Shown here piece after piece: positions 50,209-58,840 of a stretch of 58,915 nt of DNA. Made by a program: the position numbers and the translations under genes. Source of the stretch: an uncultured Clostridia bacterium (GTDB lineage Bacteria; Bacillota; Clostridia; Christensenellales; Aristaeellaceae). Positions within the stretch are counted from its first letter, which is position 1. The number at the start of each line of letters is the position of its first letter. The stretch is taken from the NCBI GenBank assembly GCA_934643825.1, contig CAKUCW010000013.1:1-58915 (forward strand). Reading direction: 5' to 3'. The notes under the pieces are model-generated. The model had not been told where the DNA came from. It saw only the letters and a list, made by a program, of their open reading frames with translations, and did not search any database.

Positions 50209-51140
50209 GCGTTCGCCTTCTGATAAGCCGCCCACTCGCTGTCGCTCATCAGCACGAAGTGCCCCGGCTTGATCTCGCGCAGAAGCGGATTGTCCCCAGG
50301 CTGATACGCGCCGCTCGCCTTGTCGTAATGGATGCGCTGACGCTTCTTTTCGATGTGCGGATCCGGAACAGGGATGGCGGAAAGCAGCGACTTGGTGTAG
50401 GAATGCTGCGGATCCTGATAGATTTCATCGGACGAGGACATCTCAACAATGCGCCCCGCATTCATGACCGCCACGCGGTTGGAGAAATACTTAACCACGG
50501 ACAGGTCATGTGCGATGAACAGAATCGTCAGCCCCAGCTCCTTGCGCAGGTCGTTGAGGATGTTCAGAATCTGCGCCTGAATGGATACATCCAGCGCGGA
50601 AATCGGCTCATCGGCAATCAGCAGATCCGGCTGCGTGATCAGTGCGCGGGCTATGCAGATGCGCTGACGCTGTCCGCCGGAAAACTCGTGCGGATAGCGG
50701 GTCGCATGCTCACGGGTCAGACCGACCATATCGAGCATTTTATAAACCTGATTACGGCGCTCGGTCTTGTCAGGATACAGCTTATTGATTTTAACGCCCT
50801 CGCAAATGATCTCCTCGACCGTCATGCGCGGATTCAGGCTGGCAACCGGATCCTGAAAGACCATCTGCATCTTGCTGGTCACCTGACGGGTTTCTTCCGC
50901 GTTCAGCTTGCCGTCGATGCGCTTGCCGTTAAACCAGACTTCTCCGCTCGTCGGCTGATACAGGCGGATGATGGTGCGTCCGGTCGTCGTCTTGCCGCAG
51001 CCGGATTCACCGACCAGACCGACCGTTTCACCCTTCTCAATATAGAAGGAAACGTCGTCCACTGCCTTCATCGGCGGCTTGTGCTTGCCCGAATAGAAGT
51101 ATTTGCAGAGGTTTTTGACCTCAAGAATGTGTTCGCTCAT
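50205..51140 (-). CDS. oppF: Oligopeptide ABC transporter ATPase OppF
   Basis: A 311-residue ATPase with GESGCGKTTTGRTI (Walker A), FSGGQRQRICIARALI (signature), LLIADEPISALDVSIQAQIL (Walker B) and the C-terminal Opp-type extension (LLSAIPVPDPHIEKKRQR). With OppD it powers peptide import. Its ATG overlaps the oppD stop by 4 nt. Confidence 0.96.
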   Translation of the reverse strand: MSEHILEVKNLCKYFYSGKHKPPMKAVDDVSFYIEKGETVGLVGESGCGKTTTGRTIIRLYQPTSGEVWFNGKRIDGKLNAEETRQVTSKMQMVFQDPVASLNPRMTVEEIICEGVKINKLYPDKTERRNQVYKMLDMVGLTREHATRYPHEFSGGQRQRICIARALITQPDLLIADEPISALDVSIQAQILNILNDLRKELGLTILFIAHDLSVVKYFSNRVAVMNAGRIVEMSSSDEIYQDPQHSYTKSLLSAIPVPDPHIEKKRQRIHYDKASGAYQPGDNPLLREIKPGHFVLMSDSEWAAYQKANA

Positions 51141-52198
51141 GGATTGACCTCCCTGGCAAGCTGCGCGGCGATACGGCTCTTGAGCGGTTCCGGAATGCCG
51201 ATCTTCGGCGCGTCGGGATGCTCCAGCCAGGTGGCAGCGTAATGCGTGTCGCTGATTTTAAACATCGGCGGCTCTTCCTCGAAGTCGATCTTCATCGCGT
51301 AGCGGTTGCGCGGCGCGAACGCGTCGCCCTTGGGCGGATGGATCATGTTCGGCAGAGAACCGGGGATGACGGTCAGCTTATCCTCCGACGACGTTGCGAG
51401 CGAAGGCATGCTGGTCAGCAGGCTCCATGTATACGGATGGCGCGGGTCGTAGAAGATTTCATCCACCGTGCCGGTTTCGATGATCTTGCCGGCGTACATC
51501 ACGCAGACGCGATCCGCAACGTTGGCAACAACGCCGAGATCGTGCGTGATGAAGATGACGGACAGATTCTTTTCGCGCTGAATCTTGCCGATCAGCTCGA
51601 GGATCTGGCTCTGAATCGTCACGTCCAGCGCGGTTGTCGGCTCGTCGCAGATCAGCACCTCCGGGTCGCACGCCAGCGCGATGGCGATGACGATGCGCTG
51701 ACGCATGCCGCCGGAGAACTGGAAGGGATACTCGTTATATCTCTTTTCCGGCTCGGGAATGCCGACAGCCGCCATCAGCTCCAGCGCACGCGCCTTCGCC
51801 TGCTCCTTGGGCATCTTGAGCTTGATGCGCAGGGTTTCCGTAATCTGCTTGCCGATCTTCATGACCGGGTCAAGGGAAGACAGCGGATCCTGAAAGATCA
51901 GGGAAATCTCGTTGCCGCGAAGCACGGAGAATTCCTTGTCGCTCATGTGCAGAATGTCCTGATCTTTATAGGTAATGCTTCCGTTTTTGATGACGCCGTT
52001 TGCCGCCAGCAGCTTGGTGACGGCTTTGATGGTCACGGATTTACCGGAACCGGATTCACCGACAATCGCCAGCGTTTCACCTTTGTTCAGGTGAAAATCA
52101 ACACCGCGAAGCGCCTGCACCTGACCGGCGTAGGTATTGAATCCGAGTTCCAGATTCTTCACCTCAAGGATGCGTTCGCCTTTCTGGTATTCTCTCAC
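51137..52198 (-). CDS. oppD: Oligopeptide ABC transporter ATPase OppD
   Basis: A 353-residue ATPase with GESGSGKSVTIKAV, FSGGMRQRIVIAIALA, LICDEPTTALDVTIQSQIL and the C-terminal extension of peptide transporters (TSMPSLATSSEDKLTVIPGSLPNMIHPPKGDAFAPR). One Cys expected in the usual C-terminal iron-sulfur-like motif is absent. The start is GTG 52198 with AAAGGGG upstream. It lies 19 nt after the S9C peptidase. Confidence 0.95.
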   Translation of the reverse strand: MREYQKGERILEVKNLELGFNTYAGQVQALRGVDFHLNKGETLAIVGESGSGKSVTIKAVTKLLAANGVIKNGSITYKDQDILHMSDKEFSVLRGNEISLIFQDPLSSLDPVMKIGKQITETLRIKLKMPKEQAKARALELMAAVGIPEPEKRYNEYPFQFSGGMRQRIVIAIALACDPEVLICDEPTTALDVTIQSQILELIGKIQREKNLSVIFITHDLGVVANVADRVCVMYAGKIIETGTVDEIFYDPRHPYTWSLLTSMPSLATSSEDKLTVIPGSLPNMIHPPKGDAFAPRNRYAMKIDFEEEPPMFKISDTHYAATWLEHPDAPKIGIPEPLKSRIAAQLAREVNP

Positions 52199-52217
52199 TA
52201 TGGTGACGCCCCTTTCA

Positions 52218-54014
52218 TCAATCTTCCATGCGCAGATGCTTTTTCAGGAACGCAACCACCTGAGGATAGCAGTCCAGCTGGTTCTTGCGCTTGGCGAGTC
52301 CGTGTCCCTCGTCCTCATAGCGCAGATAGCTCACTTCAATGCCGCGGGATTTGACATTTTCAACGATCATGTCCGCTTCCGTCACCGGAACACGCGGATC
52401 GTTCGCGCCATGGATAACCATCAGCGGCGCCTTGATATCACCCACCTTGGCAATCGGGGAAACATTGTAGAGCGTTTCGCGGTCATGCGCCAGCGTGCCG
52501 TATTCGCTCTCGCGATGCGCACGGCGATATTCGCTCGTGTTCTCAAGGAAGGTCACGAGGTTGGTCATGCCGACCACGTCTACGCCCGCTGCCCAGAGTT
52601 CCGGATAGCGTGCCACGCAGGAGAGGGTCATGAAGCCGCCATAGCTGCCGCCCATGACAGCGATCCTGTCCTTATCCGCAATGCCGGTTTCAATCAGATG
52701 CTTGACCAGCGCGTCAATGTCATGCACGCTGTCCAGACGCTTCTCCACATCATCCAGATGCGTATACGTCTTGCCATAGCCCACGCTGCCGCGGACGTTC
52801 GGCGCGATGATGTTCATGCCCTGACTGACCAGATACTCCGTCAGCGCCGCGAACATCGGGCGCTCCTGCCCTTCCGGACCGCCGTGGATATCGATCAGCA
52901 CCGGACGCGGGCCTTCCTGCCTGCCCGGCGCTTTGTAATACCAGTACGGAACGGTCAGCCCGTCAAAGGACGTATAGTGGCACAGCTCAGCGTCCACCAG
53001 CTCATCCGGGTCGATGCCTTCCATCGCGGAGGTGGTTACGCGCTGAACGCTCTGCGCATCCAGATCGAGCAGCCAGAGATTTTCGGGCATCGTGCCGCTG
53101 GTCAGCGTGAACAGCAGCTTGTATCCTTCCGGCGCCCAAGACATTCCCCAATAATCGCTGACGCCCTTCGGCGCAGACGGGATATTCAGGAACAAATCGC
53201 GCTTGCGGTCGTAGATTTTCAGCGTAGAATAGCCGTCCTCATTGATGAACATCGCCAGATAGCGGTCATCCGGGCTGAGGGCAAGCGATTCCACATCCCA
53301 TTCCGGCGCATAAACCTTGGTCATCTTTCCGGAAGCGATGTCGTAATACGCCAGATACTGGAACTCCGCGTCCTCATCGGTGCAGAGATAGAAGCCGGTG
53401 CTGTCGTGCAGGAATGCCGGGGCTTTATACGCGGCATATGCGCCGGGCGTTCCAACGTCCTTCGCTTCGCCGGTCTCGAGGTCAAACATCCAGAGATGGT
53501 TGTCGCTCAAGCCCTTGAGCTTGTTGTAGAGCAGATAACGTCCGTTCGGAGAGAGCTTCGCGGGCCAGTTGTAGCTATCCTCGTTCTCCAGCACGGTCGT
53601 CCACTTGCCGGTCTCCACATCGATGGTGCAGAGGTCAAAATGTGCGGCGCTGCGTGCATTGGACGCAAAGACGACCGTCTTGCCGTCCGGCGTCATGCCG
53701 CCCAGCTGGTTGCGTGCCTTGGGGTTGTTCGTCAGGTTCACAGGCTCGCTCGCACCCTTGCGAAGCAGGAAAATCTGCTCCTGCTCGTCTCCGCCGTGAT
53801 CCATCGTCAGCAGCGCATCCTCGCCGTTCGGCGCAGCCTTGAGGCTCCAAACGCGGTCGGGCAGGTTCGTCACCTGAACCGGCTCCTCGCCCACTCTGCC
53901 GCGCCAAACCTGATTCATACCGCTCTTATTGGAGAGAAACAGGAAGCTGCCGTCCTTCATAAACACGCCGTTCGCGGACGTAGATACTTCATAAAAAGCT
54001 TTGATATCAGCCAT
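52218..54014 (-). CDS. S9C-type peptidase (acylaminoacyl-peptidase-like)
   Basis: A cytoplasmic serine peptidase of 598 residues with an N-terminal beta-propeller (about 1-330) and a C-terminal hydrolase domain. The catalytic Ser is in MGGSYGGFMTLSC, Asp in GANDPRVPVTEADM and His in EDEGHGLAKRKN. It has no signal peptide, so it acts on imported peptides. It is inserted between oppC and oppD in the same direction with short gaps, an unusual place for a peptidase. Confidence 0.94.
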   Translation of the reverse strand: MADIKAFYEVSTSANGVFMKDGSFLFLSNKSGMNQVWRGRVGEEPVQVTNLPDRVWSLKAAPNGEDALLTMDHGGDEQEQIFLLRKGASEPVNLTNNPKARNQLGGMTPDGKTVVFASNARSAAHFDLCTIDVETGKWTTVLENEDSYNWPAKLSPNGRYLLYNKLKGLSDNHLWMFDLETGEAKDVGTPGAYAAYKAPAFLHDSTGFYLCTDEDAEFQYLAYYDIASGKMTKVYAPEWDVESLALSPDDRYLAMFINEDGYSTLKIYDRKRDLFLNIPSAPKGVSDYWGMSWAPEGYKLLFTLTSGTMPENLWLLDLDAQSVQRVTTSAMEGIDPDELVDAELCHYTSFDGLTVPYWYYKAPGRQEGPRPVLIDIHGGPEGQERPMFAALTEYLVSQGMNIIAPNVRGSVGYGKTYTHLDDVEKRLDSVHDIDALVKHLIETGIADKDRIAVMGGSYGGFMTLSCVARYPELWAAGVDVVGMTNLVTFLENTSEYRRAHRESEYGTLAHDRETLYNVSPIAKVGDIKAPLMVIHGANDPRVPVTEADMIVENVKSRGIEVSYLRYEDEGHGLAKRKNQLDCYPQVVAFLKKHLRMED

Positions 54015-54047
54015 TGTTTTTTCCTCTTTCTTCGTCGTACAGACGGC

Positions 54048-55178
54048 TTATTGTCCGCGCATACGCGGGTCAAACGCATCGCGCAGTCCGTTGCCGAACA
54101 GGTTGAACGCCAACATCAGCGCAGAAATTACCAGTGCCGGGAACAGGGTCAAATGCGGATCGGTCGTCAGATAGCCCTGTCCTTCCGCCAGCAGAACGCC
54201 GATGGACGGTTCGGGCGCCTGAATGCCCAGACCCAGATAAGACAGGAAGGACTCCGAGAAAATCGCGGAGGGAACGGCGAACGTCGCCTGCGTGATGATC
54301 GGGCCGATCGCGTTGGGCAGGATATGACGGAAGATCAAAACCCTGTCCTTGGCGCCCATCGTGCGGGAAGCCAGAACATACTCGTAATCCTTGTAGCGAT
54401 AGAACTGCGCACGGATCATGCGGCTCATGCCGATCCATCCCGTCAGCACCAGAACCAGGACGAACGACGATACGCCAGCGCCCAGGAACAGAACGAACAG
54501 GATTGCCATAACCAGAAACGGAACGCCGCCGATAATTTCCGCAATGCGCTGCATGACCATATCCACGCGTCCGCCGTAATAGCCGGAAATGGAGCCGTAA
54601 ATGACGCCGATCAGGCAGTTAATCAGTACCGAGCAGAAACCGATCAGCAGCGAGATGCGCGTGCCGCGCCACAGGCGAACCCACTGGTCACGACCGATAT
54701 TGTCCGTGCCGAACCAGAAATAGTGGTCGCCCGCGCCCCTGTAGATATACTGATTGATCTTCACGCGAAGCATCGGGATTTCTTTGTTGCGGTACATCCA
54801 AGTATACTCTTCAAGAACTTTCATCACGCATCCCTTTTCCTCGTACTCGCCGAGCTTGGATGCCTGAATCTCAATGACCGTGGAGCCGTCGCAGATGCCC
54901 AGCTTTTCCAGCCCCGGAATGCGCGGCGGCAGAACGCCGAAGGCGGTATGCTGCTCACGATAGCTGTACTTTGCGCACATCGGCGCGAAGATTGCCATCA
55001 GCACGATAAACAGAATGATGAGCGCCGCGACAACGGACGCTTTGTTCTGCTTAAAGCGCAGCCACGCATCCTTGAAAAAGCCGATGGGCTTGCCTTCAAA
55101 TTTCTGGTCGTAGATTTTGTCATCGACCTGAACGAAGGTAAAATCCTCAGCCGTCAGTTTACGCTTAATCTCACTCAC
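54048..55178 (-). CDS. oppC: Peptide ABC transporter permease OppC
   Basis: A 376-residue permease with an N-terminal OppC domain and first helix (about 35-62), then an outer loop of roughly 110 residues (about 63-175) that is longer than in standard OppC (total about 300). Five more helices follow, with the EAA-type loop ASRTMGAKDRVLIFRHILPNAIGPII. GTG 55178 overlaps the oppB end by 8 nt and has GGGAGGGGG upstream. Confidence 0.94.
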   Translation of the reverse strand: MSEIKRKLTAEDFTFVQVDDKIYDQKFEGKPIGFFKDAWLRFKQNKASVVAALIILFIVLMAIFAPMCAKYSYREQHTAFGVLPPRIPGLEKLGICDGSTVIEIQASKLGEYEEKGCVMKVLEEYTWMYRNKEIPMLRVKINQYIYRGAGDHYFWFGTDNIGRDQWVRLWRGTRISLLIGFCSVLINCLIGVIYGSISGYYGGRVDMVMQRIAEIIGGVPFLVMAILFVLFLGAGVSSFVLVLVLTGWIGMSRMIRAQFYRYKDYEYVLASRTMGAKDRVLIFRHILPNAIGPIITQATFAVPSAIFSESFLSYLGLGIQAPEPSIGVLLAEGQGYLTTDPHLTLFPALVISALMLAFNLFGNGLRDAFDPRMRGQ

Positions 55179-56127
55179 GAGTCTTTCCCCCTCCCATGCG
55201 GATACGCGGGTCTACAATGCCGTAGCTCAGATCCACCAACAGGACGCTAGCCAAATTGATGAGGGAGTAGACAAAGAGAATGGCGATCGTCAGATAGTAG
55301 TCCGATGTGCTGATTGAGCCGGTCATCAGCGAGCCCAGACCGGGAATATTGAAGATTCGCTCGACGACGACGGAACCGCCCAGCACGTTCATGAACATCG
55401 GAACGATGATGTTGCACAGCGGGATGAACGAGTTGCGCAGCGCGTGGCGAACGGTCGCCTGCATCTGCGTCAGACCCTTTGCACGCGCAAGCAGCATGTA
55501 TTCCGAGCCAAGAGCTTCAAACAGCTCCGCGCGCATATAGCGGGCGATGGTTGCAATGCCGCCGAAGGACAGCGCAAGCACCGGCAGGATCATGCTCCAC
55601 AGCTGTGCCGGAGACATAAACGCCGCCTTCAGGTTCAGCAGAATCGGGAACCAGCCCAGCTTATACGCAAAGAAGTATTGCAGCAGCGACGCGAATACAA
55701 ACGACGGCACGGATACGTTGATAACGACCATCGTAGAGATTGCGTTGTCCGCGAGCGTATTCTTCTTGAGCGCGGCGATGATGCCGCAGGCAATGCCGAT
55801 GGGGATGGTGATGATGAGTGAGAAAAGATTCAGCACCAGCGTCATCGGAATCTTTTCCGCCATGATTTCAAAGACAGGGCGGCGCGGATACAGCGTGATG
55901 GATTCGCCGAAATCAAAAGATATGAAATTGCGCAGAAAGATTGCATACTGCTCAGCCAGCGGTTTATCCAGATGATAGCGGGCGCGCATCGCAGCGCGCA
56001 GCTCCGGATTCGCGCCTTCGCCAAGCACGTCGCCGGGAATCAGCCTGATGGCGAAAAAGCTGATGGTAATGATGATAAATAATGTCAGTGCCATCGCAAA
56101 CAGTCGTTTTACAATGTACTTGCCCAA
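55171..56127 (-). CDS. oppB: Peptide ABC transporter permease OppB
   Basis: A 318-residue permease with six helices. MGKYIVKRLFAMALTLFIIITISFFAIRLIPGD is the typical OppB/DppB start; ARAKGLTQMQATVRHALRNSFIPL is the EAA loop that contacts the ATPases. The start is TTG 56127 with GGAGGGG 9 nt upstream. Confidence 0.95.
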   Translation of the reverse strand: MGKYIVKRLFAMALTLFIIITISFFAIRLIPGDVLGEGANPELRAAMRARYHLDKPLAEQYAIFLRNFISFDFGESITLYPRRPVFEIMAEKIPMTLVLNLFSLIITIPIGIACGIIAALKKNTLADNAISTMVVINVSVPSFVFASLLQYFFAYKLGWFPILLNLKAAFMSPAQLWSMILPVLALSFGGIATIARYMRAELFEALGSEYMLLARAKGLTQMQATVRHALRNSFIPLCNIIVPMFMNVLGGSVVVERIFNIPGLGSLMTGSISTSDYYLTIAILFVYSLINLASVLLVDLSYGIVDPRIRMGGGKTRE

Positions 56128-56232
56128 ATGGTGTTGCCCCTCCTTTAATGCCGCGCAACCCCGCGCGGAAAGGAATTTAATCGCAGAAAAAAGTTCTTTT
56201 GAGAAGCTCTCCTATAATGCAAAGAAAAGTCA

Positions 56233-56258
56233 GGCAGTGCAGACAAACCTGCGCTGCC
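56233..56258 (-). promoter_or_regulatory. Intercistronic hairpin between oppA and oppB
   Basis: Minus-strand stem GGCAGCGCAG / CTGCACTGCC with a 6-nt loop, followed by a T-rich stretch. It probably reduces read-through or protects oppA mRNA, so that the binding protein is made in excess over the permeases. Confidence 0.55.
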
Positions 56259-56298
56259 CAACTCTTTTGCCGGTTATCCTGTTTTACAATTCAGTACA

Positions 56299-57999
56299 TC
56301 AGTTTGCCGGATTTTCGATGGTGGACTGCTGCCAGCCGTAGCCGACGCCGGTGAGGAACTCCTCAGTCGGCAGCCAGATGCGCTCGTTGTAGATGACGGA
56401 GTTGTCATTCTGCATCAGCGGGATGAAGGCAACCTCACCCAGCAGCAGCTCTTCCATGCGGTTGAGCGCCGCAATCTTGGCTTTCGGATCGTTGAGCAGT
56501 TCGCCGTATACGCAGTCATACTGGAGCTTGTCAAACTCTTCGTTGTCAAAGCCGGTGATGTACTTATCCGCGTAGTCGGTCGTCCACGGCGCCATGGAGG
56601 TGTACGGGTTGAACGGGCTGCACAGACGCACGCCGATGCCCATGTCATAGGTGCCCGCGCGATAGCGGTCATAAGCGGCGGTCGGGAGGACAGCCTCGAG
56701 CTTCAGCTCAAAGCGGTCGGTGCCGAAAAGACCTTCGTAGATTTCCTTGGCAACCTCGGCGGTGCGCTTCATGTCTTCCTGCTCATCAAAGTAGATGTAG
56801 CCGACGGTGATCTTCTTTCCGCCCAGTGCTTCATACGCCTTATCGAAGTACTCAAGAGCCAGCTCGCGGTTGGTGGCGAACTTCTCCTTAATCTTCTCAG
56901 CTTCTTCCGTCTTGCGGTAGATGGTGCCGCCCTCTCCGTCGTCAACGAAGATAGACTCGGCAACCATGTAAGAAGCAGCGGTGTACATCTTGTAAACGTC
57001 GTAAGCCATTTCCTCGCGCGGAGCAGCGTACTGGAGAGCCAGACGGAGATCCTTGTTTGCCATTGCGGTGTTGGAGGAAGTGGAGTTCACGAACAGACCC
57101 CAAACGGAAGCGGTCATGTTCTTGTGTACGCGCGGGTCATCCTTGTACTGGTCGTACTCGGTGCCGGTCAGGGTATGATAATCCAGCTCACCGCTCCAGA
57201 ACAGCTCGCTGCGGGTGCTCTGAGAAGATGTGAACAGAATATGCTCGCCATCCACGGAGAACCAGCCATCCTGAACCAGCGGATCATCCGGATTGAGAAC
57301 GAACATCTGATAGCCGTCGATGACCCATTCAGTCATGATGTAGTAGCCGCAGGACGGGCTCGTCTCAAGCGTCGTGCCGTAGGTCGTGGAGGTGCGATCC
57401 GCATTCATCAGGGACTCATACAGATCTTCCTTGACCGGGTTGATGTACTGGCAGATCGTGGTGTAGAAGTCGATATCCGTGCAGGGGTATTCGAGATCAA
57501 ACTCCAGCGTGTACGGATCCAGAACCTTCACGCCGACCTCAGACCAGTCGGTCACCTTGCCCTGGAAGTATTCCTTGGCGTTCTTGACCACGACCGGATC
57601 AAAGACGTAGGTCGCACCGGTATTCGCCAGCTTCGGGTCGATCTGCATCTTGATGGAATACTCGTAGGTATACGCATCAATCGGCGTGCCGTCGGTCCAC
57701 TTCAGACCCTCGCGCAGCTTGACAATCCAGGTCAGACCGCCATCCTCGCTGGTCGGCAGCTCCGCTGCATGCTCCGGAACGAATTCAAGCTGGGTTCCAT
57801 CCTTAGATACCATCTGGCGCACGAACGTGCCCAAATGCGGCAAGCGGCTGGACGAAGTGGTCGAAGTGTACATGTGCGGGTTCTGCGTCTTGGGGGACGT
57901 AGTCCAGCTGTACAGGATGTTGTCCGTGTGATCGGCAACGGCGCCGCCGGCAATCAGTGCGAACGCCATCACGAGAACAAGTGCGAGAAGCTTCTTCAT
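56299..57999 (-). CDS. oppA: Peptide ABC transporter substrate-binding protein OppA
   Basis: A 566-residue extracellular peptide-binding protein (SBP family 5). It has a signal peptide (MKKLLALVLVMAFALIAGG), then SWTTSPKTQNPHMYTSTTSS, LREGLKWTDGTPIDAYTYEYSIK and DLRLALQYAAPREEM as family segments. There is no lipobox cysteine after the signal, unlike most Gram-positive binding proteins, so how it stays at the cell is unclear. GGAGAG precedes the ATG. It is the first gene of the opp operon with a promoter at 58139-58167. Confidence 0.94.
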   Translation of the reverse strand: MKKLLALVLVMAFALIAGGAVADHTDNILYSWTTSPKTQNPHMYTSTTSSSRLPHLGTFVRQMVSKDGTQLEFVPEHAAELPTSEDGGLTWIVKLREGLKWTDGTPIDAYTYEYSIKMQIDPKLANTGATYVFDPVVVKNAKEYFQGKVTDWSEVGVKVLDPYTLEFDLEYPCTDIDFYTTICQYINPVKEDLYESLMNADRTSTTYGTTLETSPSCGYYIMTEWVIDGYQMFVLNPDDPLVQDGWFSVDGEHILFTSSQSTRSELFWSGELDYHTLTGTEYDQYKDDPRVHKNMTASVWGLFVNSTSSNTAMANKDLRLALQYAAPREEMAYDVYKMYTAASYMVAESIFVDDGEGGTIYRKTEEAEKIKEKFATNRELALEYFDKAYEALGGKKITVGYIYFDEQEDMKRTAEVAKEIYEGLFGTDRFELKLEAVLPTAAYDRYRAGTYDMGIGVRLCSPFNPYTSMAPWTTDYADKYITGFDNEEFDKLQYDCVYGELLNDPKAKIAALNRMEELLLGEVAFIPLMQNDNSVIYNERIWLPTEEFLTGVGYGWQQSTIENPAN

Positions 58000-58138
58000 A
58001 GAACTCTCTCCTTCTCAAAATAAGAATCTGGCACAGGCTGCTGCCGCAGCCTTTATGCCTCAAGCCCATCTGCCGTTTCAAGCCTTTTTGTCAACCCATC
58101 TGCTTGCACATCCGCGTATCGGGCTTTCCCTAGAGTTG

Positions 58139-58167
58139 ATTATACTCGAATAACGCGGAAAAATCAA
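58139..58167 (-). promoter_or_regulatory. Promoter of the opp operon
   Basis: TTGATT (58167-58162), 17 nt, TATAAT (58144-58139). The 5' leader of about 130 nt contains a GGCTGC-GGCA-GCAGCC hairpin (58038-58053). Confidence 0.65.
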
Positions 58168-58169
58168 TC

Positions 58170-58670
58170 ATAAAAATTCGCATTTCTGCCATTTTTGCAT
58201 CACGTTCAGTCGATTTTTCCGAATTTACGGAGAAAACCGGGGTTCGTTCTCGCATCCTTTGCATATTTTTCATCTGTCAACTTGCGCTTTTGCATTTCCT
58301 TCACCCATTTCATGTCTTAATTTCAAGTCACGATTTCCCTTGTTCTTCAACCGCACATCCACGCGCCCGAAATTCTGCTCTGGCGGGCATGTTTTGTCGC
58401 CAGCCTTTTGTTCTTCCGCTCTGCCGATCACCTCCAATCGCATCCATCGCACATCTTTCTCTGCATACACAATAAGCAGGCAAAGCCCGCTCTCTCTTCT
58501 CCCCACCGGATCACGGGCAGCGTCTGCTGAATTTTTATTTTTGAAATCTACCGTCATAGGTGCCATATAATAGGAAGCAATCTGAAAGCCGATTTTCCTG
58601 TCCGCACGTTTTGATCCCATCAACAAAAACGTGCCGAACCCTCCCCGCCGCGCCGCAGTCAGCAAAACAC
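58170..58670. other. Intergenic region without visible genes
   Basis: About 500 bp between the opp promoter and a family-1 repeat. An open frame on the minus strand has no ribosome site and no recognisable protein pattern. I see no RNA or repeat structure. Confidence 0.5.
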
Positions 58671-58673
58671 GGG

Positions 58674-58810
58674 AGTTTTGCACATACGGGCAATTTCGCG
58701 CAATCATCTAAAAATAAAAAGCGGGCTGAGCCCGCCTTCACATCCGCCGAAGTCCTCCACGCATCAAATTCTTGCTCGCGTGGGCGATTTTGCACAATTA
58801 TATAAAAAGA
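58674..58810 (+). repeat. Family-1 dispersed repeat, partial plus full unit
   Basis: A 3' fragment (58674-58720, GCACATACGGGCAATTTC...) followed by a full unit starting GCGGGCTGAGCCCGC at 58721. It ends at the tRNA terminator. Confidence 0.8.
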
Positions 58811-58835
58811 AAAACCACCCGCAACTGCGAATGGT
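58802..58835 (-). terminator. Terminator of tRNA-Glu
   Basis: ACCATTCGCA / TGCGGGTGGT, a 10-bp stem with two G-U pairs, followed by TTTTCTTTTT on the minus strand. Confidence 0.8.
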
Positions 58836-58840
58836 AGCTC

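Noticed and set aside
52137..55250. A 1,037-codon open frame on the plus strand
   Set aside because: Antisense to the S9C peptidase and oppC; composition is that of a mirror frame, with no domain.
58270..58707. A 145-codon minus-strand frame upstream of the opp operon
   Set aside because: No Shine-Dalgarno before any start codon, no recognisable motif, and it runs into a repeat element.
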